Shown one piece after another: positions 1-11,043 of a DNA stretch of 64,000 bases. Each line of letters opens with the position of its first letter. Within the stretch, counting starts at the first letter, position 1. The stretch is taken from positions 25,445,736-25,509,735 of the forward strand of contig NC_080071.1 of NCBI RefSeq assembly GCF_949987535.1, given 5' to 3'. This DNA is from Balaenoptera acutorostrata (taxonomy: Eukaryota > Chordata > Mammalia > Artiodactyla > Balaenopteridae). The position numbers and the translations under genes were made by a program. The notes beneath the pieces are model-generated. The model did no database searches, had not been told where the DNA came from, and saw nothing but the letters and a program-made list of their open reading frames with translations.

Positions 1-1600
1 ATTTTGCTTGTGGCTTCTGTGGCATCAAATACTCAGCCTCCTGTCATCAGACTTAGCAAACTCACTTAGGCCACTAAAAGGCAAGACTTTTAAGGCACAA
101 TGGCACCCCACATGACATCTTAGTATGTTTCACTTCACTCTGGGAAAAATGCTGGTTAATTAACTGAAAACTCTGGATTGGTGTAGCTCCTAAATTGCTA
201 ACTATTAGCACCTGAAGTTACAGATGTGGAACAGTGCAAAACAGGACAAAAAAATATATGCCCAATAAATGAAAGAGAACATAGCACATTTAATTTACAT
301 CAGTCCACTCCTTGGATCTACTGGCTATCAACAGTGGTAGGTGGTAAAAAGATATCACCAATATATGTAATGACAGAACATGTTTTTAATATCATACAGC
401 AATTAAAAACACTTTTAAAAAAAGGATAACTATGACCCAACCCTCAAAAGTATGAGTGATAACTGGCACATTGTTTAATTGATTTTACTTTTTGAAAGTT
501 AATTTCTTTACTTTTTATTATTAGTCATGTATTGCAGCATTAACATTAACATAAAGGTGAGGATAACACATGAACTTTATATGTCATCTTATTAAAATGA
601 AGCTATTTTTAATACTTTAAGAGGCCTATCAGAAAACACAATTTATATCCTTAAAGTATATTTTGTCAGTTTCAAGTATAATTTTTGCATTCATATTCTT
701 TTATGAATTTTAATGGAGACACTTAAATTGTAATTATTCCTCTCAGCTCAAATGCAGGTAACAAATGGAATTCAATCAGTGTTTGCGCATAATGACCATC
801 ATTAAGAGAGAAATAATAATGACATTCTCTCTGCATTAAACTTGCAGACTCTTTACACAATGATCTGAATCCCATTATTGATCTCCATGGAGATATGCAA
901 TTGTCACCTATTCTGCATAATATCTGAATGTTAAATACATTTGTTTGGAACAAATATTTTAATGAATACAGTCAGTTCCACTTAATTAACTATCTGATAA
1001 CTGAATATTTTTACTTAATAATTCAACTTGGAACATCAAAATTGTTCTATTTTCTATTCAAATGCACTTGAGATTAGTCACAGATATTCATTTGAATGTT
1101 CATAAAATGTATGTGGAGTTTAAAATTCCCCTTGGCTTTCTTTGAAGTACATCCATTAGAGGGACAGTGAAGAGGTATTTTTCATCTGTTTGAAATTATT
1201 TTTTCCCCTCAGTGTTGTTTAAAATAACCTCTTAGAAGCTTACTTGTAAAATGTGTTTTCTGACCAAAATCCTTCTGCCATCTAACTTCCTTTTATCATA
1301 GAATTGTTCATAAGAATGCCACTATTCATATTTACTTACATACATACATTTTTAGTGTGGGCATTTGGTTTGGGGAAGAAAATATGAATAAAATATTGAA
1401 GTCACTTGTGCAGGAAGCTCTAGGAAAGTCATAATTGGTGAATATTTAGCCTATTGTATTGATACTTTAAGAAAGAGAATCCAAAATACTGTTTGTAATA
1501 ATAGTAATAATAAACACTATGAATAATGACTAGATTAATTTTTTGGCCATGGGTGAAGTGTTGCAGACCAACATCAACACACTATCTTTAGGTAATGTAG
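1..1600. other. unannotated AT-rich intergenic/intronic DNA
   Basis: No coding exon, RNA gene or recognisable young repeat is visible here. The open frames are short, lack any recognisable protein similarity and have no plausible splice context. There are only small A/T runs and a short ATA/ATT-rich patch near 1495-1515. It could be single-copy DNA or repeats too old to recognise by eye. Confidence 0.6.
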
Positions 1601-2049
1601 TATCAATTAATTCCACAGATATTTGCTGAGCACCAACCACGAGTCCAGCATTGCACCTGAGAGTGATGAAACCGTAATGAGTAAGACACCAGGCCTGGCT
1701 GCCGGAAACTCACCATCTGGTGAGAAGAAATTTACTCATACAATAAGTTTTGACACAGGTGACAAATGCCAATGGTTTGAAAGAAGTGCAGTAGGAGCAT
1801 GGAGGTGGAAGTGATTGGTCCCATGGACCAAGAAAGAGCAGGATATCTTCAGAGAGATGGCATACTTCTGCCAGGTTTAAAATATCAGTAGAAAGATTTT
1901 AGAATAAAAGAAGTTGCATGAACAAAAGCTTGGAGCCATAAGAGTATGTGGATCTTTATGAGCACCACAAGTGTCAGACCAGTTCAGCTAGGGTTTGAGG
2001 TGCATAGTGAGTGGTGTAGGGAGTGAGACTAAAGGTTACTATGATAGCT
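1601..2049 (-). repeat. L2-like LINE fragment (old, degenerate)
   Basis: The stretch around 1610-1660 reads like the reverse complement of an L2 3' end (acagatatttgctgagcacc, followed by a decayed 'accatgtgccaggcac'-like phrase). The following G/A-rich text fits the antisense of L2 further upstream. Divergence is high and limits are approximate. The 63-codon open frame inside it is chance. Confidence 0.4.
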
Positions 2050-2255
2050 ACAACTTATTAAGCATTTTCTAGGTTCCAGGAGCTTGACATATATCTCAAA
2101 TTCTTGGTAAAACCCTGTATTGTATCATTTCTATAAATAAGGAAGTTACATTTAGAGATGTTAAGTGACTTGCCCCATATCACCTAGCAGATAAGTAGTG
2201 GGGCTGGAATTTTGGACCAGGTCTATTGGTGTCTAAAACCTGAACTCCAAGTAGG
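2050..2255 (-). repeat. MIR SINE, antisense
   Basis: Reads as a reverse-complement MIR: a 'tattaagcattttctaggttcc' type start, then the core with gttaagtgacttgcccc and a 'gataagtagtggggctgg' segment that corresponds to the tRNA-proximal half. MIRs are ancient tRNA-derived SINEs shared by all mammals, so this copy predates cetaceans. No intact Pol III promoter is expected. Confidence 0.55.
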
Positions 2256-2338
2256 GTTGAAATGAGGTTGGAAGGGCCTTGAATTGCATGATAAGGGAAT
2301 TGGAGAAGTACTGAAGGATTTTCAGCTAGGATGATATA

Positions 2339-3213
2339 CAAGTAAGTTCCCTACATACGAATGAGTTCCCTTCTGAGAATGTGTTCGTTAAGTCCGATTT
2401 GTTCGTAAATCCAACAAAGTTAGCCTAGGTACCCAACTAACACAATCGGCTATATAGTACTATACTGTAATAGGTTTATAATATTTTTCACACAAATAAT
2501 ACATAGAAACAAACACAAAAAATAAAGAAAACATTTAAAATCTTACAGTATAGTACAGCAGCTGGCATACAGGGGCTGGCATCGAGTGAACAGGCAAGAA
2601 GAGTTACTGACTGGAGGAGGGAGAGGAGGTGGGAGATGGTAATGCTGAAGGATCGTCAATAATAGGAGACGGAGGGCAAGCTGCAATTTCACTCACGGCT
2701 GATGTTGATGGCACAGGTTCTGGTTCCTTGCTGGATTCAATTCTGTCTACCCTCTTGAAAAAACGATCTAGTGATGTCTGGGTAGTAGCTCTTTTTTCTC
2801 ATCATAGATGACACAGTAGCACTGGATTGCGTTCTGAACGGCTGCTGCAACCATCATGTACTGTTCTACGTTCGGGTCCTGTGCCTCAAAAACTAATAGT
2901 GCCTCTTCAAATAACTGCCATCTCCTGCGTTGTGAATCTCTTTAGTTCTTCAGTTACTTCTTCTTCCTCTTGTCTCTCTTCGTCCTTTCTGTGGGCCTCC
3001 AATTCAATCAGGTCTTCATTAGTAAGCTCCTTCTGTTGCACAGCAACAGTACTGTACAGAAAAGTACGCAAAATCACAACCACTTGTAGAGGATGCCCTC
3101 ACGTGACAATGTACGCCAGACACGTGAACTAACTTACGTAATTGGACATGCGAATGCGTGTTCTCATCTTTGAAAGTTCGCACCTTGAAGGTTCGTATGT
3201 AGGGGACTTACTG
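2339..3213 (-). mobile_element. Tigger/pogo-type DNA transposon, internally deleted
   Basis: The two ends form terminal inverted repeats of about 23 bp: the left end begins CAAGTAAGTTCCCTACATAC and the right end, read on the minus strand, begins CAGTAAGTCCCCTACATACG. The CAG terminus and the TIGD1-like coding remnant inside are typical of the Tigger branch of pogo elements. These move by cut-and-paste through a DDE transposase and target TA. The flanking TA duplication is only partly visible (TA on the left, degraded on the right). Most of the transposase gene is missing, since at about 875 bp the copy is far shorter than an autonomous element, leaving the ends and the 3' part of the gene. 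It must have moved in trans and is now a fossil. Confidence 0.75.
2604..3036 (-). pseudogene. Decayed C-terminus of a Tigger (TIGD1-like) transposase
   Basis: On the minus strand the frame starts near 3036 and reads through an acidic stretch (NEDLIELEAHRKDEERQ, then EEEEVTEELKRFTTQEM). It continues with FEEALLVFEAQDPNVEQY and VAAAVQNAIQCY, and ends with DRFFKRVDRIESSKEPEP and a Ser/Pro-rich tail at a TAA (2604-2606). This resembles the C-terminal region of TIGD1-type Tigger transposases. The catalytic DDE core and the N-terminal DNA-binding domains are absent because of the internal deletion. At least two frame breaks are visible: one after QEM (near 2925) and one just before the DRFFKRV segment (near 2790). 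It is a non-functional relic; the family call rests on memory of TIGD1-like proteins rather than on a search. Confidence 0.65.
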
Positions 3214-3905
3214 TCCCCTACAGATCAATAATTTAGAAAAGGAGTTTGTGTCACAGTGGGGAGGGTCAAATTAGAAGCAAGGAGATTTGAGGCAAACATG
3301 CAAATTATGAGGTTGTTTTAATAACCCAGGTGAGATTACTTCAACTAGCAGAAAAACAATGGAAACAGAGGATAGGTTCAGTAGACTTCTTGCAATAAAA
3401 TCAACAGAATTTGGTTTCAGCTTAGGTAGTTGAGAATATAAAAGTCATGAGGGAAGGAAAGAAGAATTTTATGTTCTCCTTCTATATCCCTGGAAATGGA
3501 GTAAGGTTTATACTAAAACAGTATAGTTTCCACAGATTGAAACTATGTTGATTTAAAAACACTTCAGTTTTTTTTTTCAAGGAGGCCCTAGGAAAATTCA
3601 GCCAGGATATAGTTTTCCTTCATGTTCGCTTCCATTTTAGTGCCTTTTTTGTGTGATCTTCTATTTCTCCTCAGTACCTTGGCATCTAATGTGAAAAGAA
3701 GCAATTTGATTAATTCACACATAAATACCAGCGACTCCGTGTGTTAATCTTTCCAGCGCTGCTAAGAGGGTGAAAGAAGATTGCTTCATGGAAGACAATA
3801 CTCAAAGCAAGAATTTAAAAATATCATTCACTTATTTATTAATTTCTTGAGTGTCAAGAATATTCCAGGTTCTTGGGATATAAAGATAATTATGACACAG
3901 TACAC
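3214..3905. other. unannotated DNA with a possible L2 scrap
   Basis: Nothing coding is visible. The part near 3830-3900 (cttatttattaatttcttgagtg followed by an 'attccaggttcttgggatat' phrase) resembles a reverse-complement L2 3' end. A T-run lies near 3570. The rest is unassigned. Confidence 0.45.
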
Positions 3906-4490
3906 ACCACAGGTGTTTTGCATGTGGGGCAGATGTGACTCTTTGGGAGCAGAATAAAGCTGCCCTTCCCACATAGCTATCCATGCCTTTATCTCTGTAA
4001 ACTGTGACTATGTTATGTTACATAGCAAATGGAACTTTGCAGATGGAATTGAGGTTATGGGCCTTCAAATAGGGAAATTATCCTAGATTATCTGGATGGG
4101 CCCGGTGTATAACATAGGCCCTTAAAAGTGAAAGAGGAAGAAAGAAGTCATTGATAAAGGTGCAGCAGAGGAAGAGGCAGGAGAAATACGAAGCGTGAGC
4201 AGAACTCAACCCCCAGTGCTGGCTTTGCAAATGGAAAAAGAAGTCCCCAAGCTATAGAATATGTGATCTCTAGAAGCTGGGAACCGCCCTTAGCTGAAGC
4301 TGAGGAAACCAGGATTTCAATCTCATAACTGCCAGGAACTGATTTCTGCCAACAACATGAATGAGCAAGAAAACAGATTCTCCCCTAGACAGCCTGACCT
4401 ACAGAACTGTAAGAGGAGGAACTTTCTAAGTTTTAAGTAGCTAAATTTGTGGTAATTTTCACTGCAGTAATAGAAAACATACAAATGGGA
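3906..4490 (+). mobile_element. Solo LTR, ERVL-MaLR (MLT-like)
   Basis: The order of phrases fits a mammalian MaLR-type LTR: 'gactatgttatgttacatagcaaa', 'gactttgcagatg'-like text, 'ttatcctagattatctggatgggcc', 'ctggctttgcaaatgg', 'cagattctcccctaga', 'gacctacagaactgtaagag' and a terminal 'tttgtggtaattttcactgc'. No internal retroviral sequence is seen on either side, so it is solo. It belongs to the same broad type as the copy at 19715-20444. The exact subfamily cannot be named from sight. Confidence 0.55.
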
Positions 4491-5159
4491 ATAAAAATAA
4501 CGTTTACCTTAAAAAGCTATGGAGAGTATTAAATATAATAATGCATTACTGTATCTGATGTTAAAAAAAAACCACTAAAAGCAATTAGCTAACTTTTGTC
4601 ATTATGCGACTGATTCTATGTTTAGCCCTTGGCCCACAGAGGATTTTTCCATTTTGCTAGGAGTACCCTGGGGCATGCCACCCCTCCTCGGTGTGCCTGG
4701 CCTACTGCCATCAGTTTCAGAAAGATGAGTCTGAACCTTAGCTAAATTTAAAGGCAGACTTCCAAGTCCTCTTATTTATGGGACTTGCTTCCTCCATGAC
4801 TGATAGTGAGAATGCAATGAAGTCTAATTCTTTACAGAAAAGATATGAGTTTTGCTCTTTATCACACCTTCCCCCAACAAAATGCAGTAGTTCTCAGAGA
4901 CAGCTCAAATACAACTTATATTACTAAAGAGAACACTTCACTCTTTAGTCAAAGATCATCTGCATTTAGGTCAATGATATATGTCATAGTTTCTCCCAAG
5001 GAACAATGGAATTAGTGTTTGCTTTATTCTAAAACAAATAAAGGTGTTTAGTTTAGCACAGAGAAGCAATGTGATTTCTCACTTGTTTTGCTGCCCAGGT
5101 CCCATCCCCCTTACTGAGGCAATCACATTCCTTTCTTGTTTTGAGTGGGTCTCCTGTAG
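4491..5159. other. unannotated intergenic/intronic DNA
   Basis: No exon-like frame, RNA gene or clear repeat is visible. An A-run sits at about 4563-4571. Confidence 0.5.
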
Positions 5160-5620
5160 TAGACGTTATTGGTACCCAGCCCATGTCTAATTGTATTTTA
5201 CCATCTCAATGCAGAATGGTCCAACTTCTAAGTGCCAACATCTATTAATACATCTCTGCCTGAGGGGCTTCCTCTGGTTTCCAGAGTTTCTTCTCTCTTT
5301 GTGACTGGCAGGACAGGGTGCTAGGGAATTAACTCCTTCAGGAATGTGTCTCAGTCAGTGGCTGATGAGAGTTGGGGTGTAAATTTCCCATCTCTTTCAG
5401 ATGGGGGTAATTGCAGTTTCCCAGTAAGATTTGGCTTCAGCTTCCAATAGTGGCAACTTGCTTAATTAATTACCACTTACTGGCTACCTTCCCTTCCTGT
5501 CTAACTTCATCACTTTCCCATCAGTGTTTCTTGAGATTGCCTTCCAAATAAACTATTTGCACGTGAATCCTTGTCTCAAGATTGGCTTCTGGAGGAAAAC
5601 CAAACAGGATACTAACTTTT
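5160..5620 (+). mobile_element. Possible old LTR-like repeat
   Basis: The segment ends with a phrase (ccaaataaactatttgcacg, 'aatccttgtctcaagattgg', 'cttctggaggaaaacc') that I associate with a dispersed mammalian repeat. It has an AATAAA signal placed as in an LTR. The left limit is a guess and the family is not identified, so this could also be part of another old repeat. Confidence 0.3.
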
Positions 5621-5804
5621 CCCTGCTCCCAGTGGATGTGCTTTGGTTGAAGATGACTGATCTTATTACTTCCAAGGATGGAGCATGTGATGCATCCCTA
5701 AACCTGAGTGCATCCAATCCTCTCTCTCTACCTAGCCCCTGCCCATAACTAGTTTAGAGATAAGAACATGACACCGTCAGAACCAGTGACTATAGATAGA
5801 TATT

Positions 5805-5975
5805 ATTAATCGGTAATCCAGTGAATAAATATTTTCATCCCATGCTATACTATGTTCCAGGTATAGTCCAGGTACTACTGGAGTAAAACAAAACAAAACA
5901 AAACAAAAAACCTGAATTTATGTGCTGCACCCCTTCTGTAATCTTACTATCTAGGAGAGAGATAATTATTTAACA
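5805..5975 (-). repeat. L2-like fragment with an (AAAAC)n insert
   Basis: 'gtgaataaatattttcatcc' followed by 'tatgttccaggtatagtcca' resembles a decayed reverse-complement L2 3' end. A short AAAAC pentanucleotide array (about 5883-5912) interrupts it. Limits are approximate. Confidence 0.4.
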
Positions 5976-6369
5976 AATACTTATTCAAACATAATATGTA
6001 ATTACAATTGTGAAAAGTATTGTTTCAGAAAAATAGAGTGTATTATAATTTTTAAATGAAAATGCCTTTCAACTTTTAGCAGTCCATTAAGGTTTAAGAA
6101 ATTCAGAAGTTTTAGATATGGTAACCTGATTAATATACTATTACTAAAATAATAAAAGTAGCATCTTAGTACAAACACAACTTTTCACCATAGTTCTTGA
6201 TTTCTGACTGCTCAGACTAAGAAGTACAGATCATAAAATGAAATGACTATTTCAATATAGTAGTAAAGATTACTTTCAGTTATATGAATATCTATCTGCC
6301 TTGGATATTCATTATTTATAAGCATTGGTTATATCTGTCAGGAAACATAGGAAGTGATTATTGAATGTA
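5976..6369. other. unannotated AT-rich DNA
   Basis: No recognisable feature; short A/T-rich text without a coding frame. Confidence 0.5.
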
Positions 6370-6725
6370 CTTACCGTAGTCTGTTTGGGCTACTATAACA
6401 AAATACTCTAGATTGAGTGTCTTATAAACAACAGAAATTTATTTCCTACAGTTTTGGAGGCTGGAAGTCTGATATCAGGTTGCTAGATGGTTGGGTAAGG
6501 GCCCTCTTCCAGATTATAGACTTCTTGCTGTGTCCTCACATGGTGGAAGGGGCTAGGGAGCACTGTGGGGTCTCTTTGTTAAGCGCACTAATCCTATTCA
6601 TGAGCACTCCACTGTCATGCTCTAATCACCTCTCAAAGGCCCCACCTCTTAACATCATCACATTAGGCGTTAGGATTTCAACACGTGAATTTTGAGGGGA
6701 CACAAGCATTCAGACCATAGCAGTA
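6370..6725 (-). mobile_element. Solo LTR, ERVL-MaLR type, antisense
   Basis: The plus strand reads as the reverse complement of a MaLR LTR: 'gtctgtttgggctactataa', 'tttatttcctacagttttggaggctgg', 'cttgctgtgtcctcacatggtgga', 'aaggccccacctcttaacatcatc' and the end 'gacacaagcattcagaccatagca'. The structure is close to the MST/MLT1 groups. It is a solo LTR; no gag- or pol-like sequence flanks it. The 92-codon plus-strand frame across it is not a gene. Confidence 0.7.
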
Positions 6726-6819
6726 CTTTTGACCAGCAATAAAGAATTAATTAGATAAGTGAAATTCGTGAAAACTGAAGGGAAAAAGTGACCATGTCAT
6801 CTGGAAGTCCCTGATTCTC

Positions 6820-6920
6820 AAAAAAGAAAAAGAAAGAAAGAAAGAAAAGAACAGAAAAGAAAAAAAAGGAAAAGAACAGAACAGAAAAGAAAAGAAAAGA
6901 ACAGAAAAGAAAAGAAAATG
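6820..6920 (+). repeat. purine-rich simple repeat (AAAAG / AGAAA)
   Basis: About 100 bp made almost only of A and G with rare C, in AAAGA/AAAAG units and some AGAACAG variants. A purine-only strand of this kind can adopt triplex-like structures and is prone to length change. Confidence 0.9.
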
Positions 6921-6949
6921 TATACATTGTCAGGTCAGTTTAGCTCTGA

Positions 6950-7470
6950 TAATACCCCCAGCAGGTTAGGCTCTAAGTAACTGGTTTCTCCTAAGGGTAG
7001 GCCCGGTTAAGAAGAGAGTGCTGTGTCATATTTCAAAATGATTCCCTTTCGTCTCCTGCTTGAAGCATGAGGCACTTTTTTCTCCTCTATGTACTGTGAG
7101 CACTTGGTTGAGATAGTGGAGATAAAACTCACAGAAGTGTGGGACCCGCCTATGACTGGGTTACCCTGGAGTTTTTCACTCTCAGGCTTATCCACACTGA
7201 GTTTCCAGGAGTTTGTTAATTCCAGGTAAGGTTTTCCTAGCCAGGCCTTGGTTCCCATGGCAATTTCCACTGTGCGTCTCCGCTCAGGTAAACCCTGACT
7301 CCCTGTATTCACCTGTCTCTCCAGTCTTGGGGGAAGTAGTTTCCCCTGGGTCTTTCCCCGCTCTTTTGGATCCAAGAATAGTTGTTAGTTTTTCAGTCTG
7401 CTGAGCTTTTTACTTATTAGGGTAGAGTGCTTCCAAACCCCTTAACATGTGGAACTGGAAACCAGAAATC
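6950..7470 (-). mobile_element. Possible old L1 5' region fragment, antisense
   Basis: The text at 7385-7470 (ttttcagtctgctgagcttt, followed by 'gggtagagtgcttccaaacccctta' and 'aactggaaaccag') resembles a phrase I associate with the antisense of old L1M 5' regions. The 122-codon minus-strand frame over it has no recognisable protein similarity. Weak call. Confidence 0.3.
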
Positions 7471-7679
7471 GTTTTCTTAAACTTTGACATTAGTTCCTGA
7501 ACTTTATTTTCCTTCTAACATATTCTTTTTATTAGCCCAGAGTCCATCTATCATTTCATAGAGTTTATATATTATTTAACTTCTTTAGCATGAAAGTAGT
7601 TTCTGCCTATAAAAATTGTCAGTTTCACATGATAAATGATTAAAGATTACCTCAAATGTATACTTCTTCATTTGCTACG

Positions 7680-8901
7680 GCAAGATCTTTTTTGACCCAC
7701 CTCCTAGAGTAATGGAAATAAAAACAAAAATAAACAAATGGGACCTAATGAAACTGAAAAGCTTTTGCACAGCAAAGGAAACCATAAACAAGACGAAGAG
7801 ACAACCCTCAGAATGGGAGAAAATATTTGCAAACAAAGCAACTGACAGAGGATTCATCTCCAAAATATACAAGCAGCTCATGCAGCTCAATATGAAAAAA
7901 ACAAACAACCCAATCCAAAAATGGGCAGAAGACCTAAATAGACATTTCTCCAAAGAAGATATACAGATTGCCAACAAACAGATGAAAGGATTCTCAACAT
8001 CACTAATCATTAGAGAAATGCAAATCAAAACTACAATGAGGTATCACCTCACACCAGTCAGAATGGCCATCATCAAAAAATCTAGAAACAATAAATGCTG
8101 GAGAGGGTGTGGAGAAAAGGGAACCCTCCTGCACTCTTGGTAGGAATGTAAATTGATACAGCCACTATGGAGAACAGTATGGAGGTTCCTTAAAAAACTA
8201 AAAATAGAACTACCATATGACCCAGCAATCCCACTACTGGGCAGATACCCTGAGAAAACCATAATTCAAAAAGAGTCATGTACCACAATGTTCATTGCAG
8301 CTCTATTTACAATAGCCAGGACATGGAAGCAACCTAAGTGTCCATTGACAGATGAATGGATAAAGAAGATGTGGCACATATATACAATGGAATATTACTC
8401 AGCCATAAAAAGAAACAAAATTGATTTATTTGTAGTGAGGTGGATGGACCTAGAGTCTGTCATACAGAGTGAAGTAAGTCAGAGAGAGAAAAACAAATAC
8501 CTTATGCTAACACATATATATGGAATCTAAAAAAAAAAAAAAAAAGGTTCTGAAGAACCTAGGGGCAGGACAGGAATAAAGGTGCAGACATAGAGAATGG
8601 ACTTGAGGACACGGGGAGGGGGAAGGGTAAGCTGGGACAAAGTGAGAGAGTGGCATGGACATATATACACTACCAAATGTAAAATAGATAGCTAGTGGGA
8701 AGCAGCTGCATAGCACAGGGAGATCAGCTTGGTGCTTTGTGACCACCTAGAGGGGTGGGATAGGGAGGGTGGGAGGGAGACGCAAGAGGGAGGAGATATG
8801 GGGATATATGTATATGTATAGCTGATTCACTTTGTTATAAAGCAGAAACTAACTCACCATTGTAAAGCAATTATACTCCAATAAAGATGTTAACAAAAAA
8901 G
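7680..8901 (+). mobile_element. L1 3' half (ORF2 C-terminus plus 3' UTR), plus strand
   Basis: It begins inside ORF2 at the KIFFDPPP segment and runs through [10 protein letters not shown] and the Cys-rich C-terminal motif ([15 protein letters not shown]). In-frame TAGs appear soon after. The end of ORF2 ([25 protein letters not shown]) and the usual L1 3' UTR follow, ending at CAATAAAGATG and a short A-rich tail. A 15-20-nt A-run at about 8529-8545 lies in the 3' UTR. This half meets a minus-strand L1 piece at the same ORF2 position, so both are probably one rearranged insertion. No target-site duplication was found. Confidence 0.93.
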
Positions 8902-9441
8902 AAAAAGATCTTGCTGTGATTTACGCCATAGAGTGTTCTGCCTGTGTTTTCCTCTAAGAGTTTTATAGTGTCTGGCCTTACATTTAGATGTTTAATCCAT
9001 TTTGAGTTTATTTTTGTGTATGGTGTTAGGAAGTGTTCTAATTTCATTGTTTTACATAAAGCTGTCCAGTTTTCCCAGCACCACTTATTGAAGAGGCTTT
9101 CTTTTCTCCGTTGTATATTCTTGCCTCCTTTGTCAAAGATAAGGTGACCATATGTGCGTGGGTTTATCTCTGGCCTTTCTATCCTGCAGAAATCTGGGCT
9201 TTCTATCAAGCAGAAATATTGATCTATATTTCTGCTTTTGTGCCAGTACCATACTGTCTTGATTACTGCTTTGTAGTATAATCTGATATCAGGGAGACTG
9301 ATACCTCCAGCTCTGTTTTTCTTTCTCAAGATTGCTTTGGCTATTCGGGGTATTTTGTGTTTCCATACAAATTGTAAAATTTCTTGTTCTAGTTCTGTGA
9401 AAAATGCCATTGGTAATTTGATAGGGATTGCATTGAATCTG
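8902..9441 (-). mobile_element. L1 ORF2 middle segment, minus strand (partner of the 3' half)
   Basis: On the minus strand this encodes the post-RT part of ORF2: [19 protein letters not shown], then [32 protein letters not shown], and finally NHSKIFF, where the L1 sequence stops. ORF2 resumes with DPPP in the neighbouring plus-strand half. The 5' truncation is at about 9441. A frame break and a short imperfect duplication (around 9171-9217, two copies of a 'ctttctatc...gcagaaat' unit) are visible. The open frame is a relic. Confidence 0.9.
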
Positions 9442-9489
9442 AGTACTTTTTTTTATTATTCCTTTTTTTATCTCTAGTATTGGCTTGTT

Positions 9490-10760
9490 AGTTATTCTAC
9501 TTGGAATGTTTAGTTTCTCTGGAGTTTAACATCACAATCTACATTCAAATAATATTATACTACTTCACATATAGTGGAAGAACCTCATAATACTATTGTT
9601 CAATTTCTGCATCCCCTCTTTTGTGCTATTTTCCTTCATTTTATTTCTTCAAACATTATAAACTCCAAGATACATTGTTATTATCATTGCTTTAGGCATC
9701 AGATATCTTTTGAAGAAATTAAAACGAGAAAAATTCTTCTATATGTACCCATATATTTGTCACTTCCAAATTTTTGCTTAGTATCATTCATTATATTTCT
9801 GCCTGAAGCATTCTTTTTTTTTTTTTTTATCATTTCTGGTAAGGCAGTTCTTCTGGCAGTGTATCTCTCAGCTTCTGTTTGCCTAGAAAAAATTATAATT
9901 TTTCCTTCATTTCTGAGAGTTGTTTTCATTGGGCATAGAATTCTAAGTTGGCAGTTTTTTCTCCTTCCAAAACTTTAATATCATTCTATCAGTGTATCTA
10001 GAATTTTATATCATTCTGTTATCTTCTTGCCTGTATATTTCCCATTAAGAAGTATGCTATAATTCTTATTTTTATTTTTTATGTAATATGCATTTTCCTC
10101 TGGCTGCTTTTAAGATTTTCTCTTTATGACCAGTTTTCATAAATTTGATTATAATGTGCATTGGTGTGGTGTGTGTGTGTGTGTCTATCTATCTACCTAT
10201 TGTCTATCTATCTAATCTATCATCTGTAATCTGCTTACTTATTTTGCTTGGAGTTGATTGAGAAAATTAGATCTGTAAGCTTTTAGTAGTCAACAAATTT
10301 GAAAAAAGTTTTACCTGTTATATCTTCAGTTGTTTTTGAGCTCCATCCCTGTCCCCCCACTTTTTTTTTGTACTCCAGTTACACATATCACACAGCTTAC
10401 TTATGCTCTGTTTAGTTTTTTATAATGCTTCCTCTTTGTCCTCCTCTTTGGATAGTTCTGTTTCTGTGTCTTCAAGTTCACTGACCTCTTCTTCTTCAGT
10501 GTGAAATATACTCTTAATCGCATCCATTGTATTTTTTGATTCAGATATTGAGTTTTTACATCTAGAGGTTCCATATATCTTTCATTCCTCTTCTCAGTGT
10601 TTTTTATGCTGTTCTTCACATCCTTGAAAACATTTACAAGTTTTATAGGAGCTTTTTGTAGGATGTGGTCTAGTAATTCTATCATTTTGGTTATTTGGGG
10701 TCTGTTTATTGATTTTTTCTCCTTGTCATATTTTATAAACTATAAAATTTTATAAAACCA
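9490..10760 (-). mobile_element. Old L1 (L1M-like) ORF1/5' region, antisense
   Basis: Plus-strand phrases match the antisense of old L1 ORF1: 'ttctctttatgaccagttttc', 'tttgattataatgtgcattgg', 'cttggagttgattgag', and 'tcttcaagttcactgacctc' followed by 'ttgagtttttacatctagagg'. The minus-strand 94-codon frame at 10401-10685 is basic and coiled-coil-like, as ORF1 would be, but degenerate. The copy is far more diverged than the L1 at 51980-58315. Confidence 0.5.
10160..10222 (+). repeat. (GT)n followed by (TCTA)n microsatellite
   Basis: A short GT run passes directly into TCTA/CTAT tetranucleotides with a few interruptions. It lies inside old L1-derived sequence. Confidence 0.9.
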
Positions 10761-10930
10761 TATATATATGGCTTTCTAGTCATTTATAATGGGATGGAGA
10801 AAGTGGAAATGTATGCCTATTATCTGTGTTTATTACAGCTTCTGTTGTAGTAGCCAGCTGCTTGTGACACTTTTGCTGTGTGTTCTAATCATATTCCTGA
10901 TGTGTTATGTGGTTCTACCAAGTCTCTTTG

Positions 10931-11028
10931 TTTATTTATTTTTTCTTAGTTCCCCAACCAGGGGTCAAACCCACACCCCCTGCAGTGGAAGCACGGAATC
11001 CTAACCACTGGACTGCCAGGGAATTCCC
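10931..11028 (-). mobile_element. Short tRNA-derived SINE (CHR-related), minus strand
   Basis: On the minus strand it begins GGGAATTCCCTGGCAGTCCA, with an A-box-like GGTTAGGATTC and a B-box-like region, and ends after 'GGTTGGGGAACTAAG' in an A-rich tail. Flanking imperfect target-site duplications are visible (10916-10930 and 11029-11043, taccaagtctctttg against tacccaatctctttc). It is the compact SINE type, also seen at 14097 and 34278. Confidence 0.85.
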
Positions 11029-11043
11029 TACCCAATCTCTTTC

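Noticed and set aside
7007..7375. 122-codon minus-strand open frame
   Set aside because: No recognised domain, overlaps a frame on the other strand, and the area looks like an old L1 5' fragment.
7680..9441. Two independent L1 insertions, the plus-strand copy having inserted into the minus-strand copy
   Set aside because: Both pieces stop at the same ORF2 position, the remainder of a pre-existing minus-strand L1 is missing on the left, and no target-site duplication fits that model.
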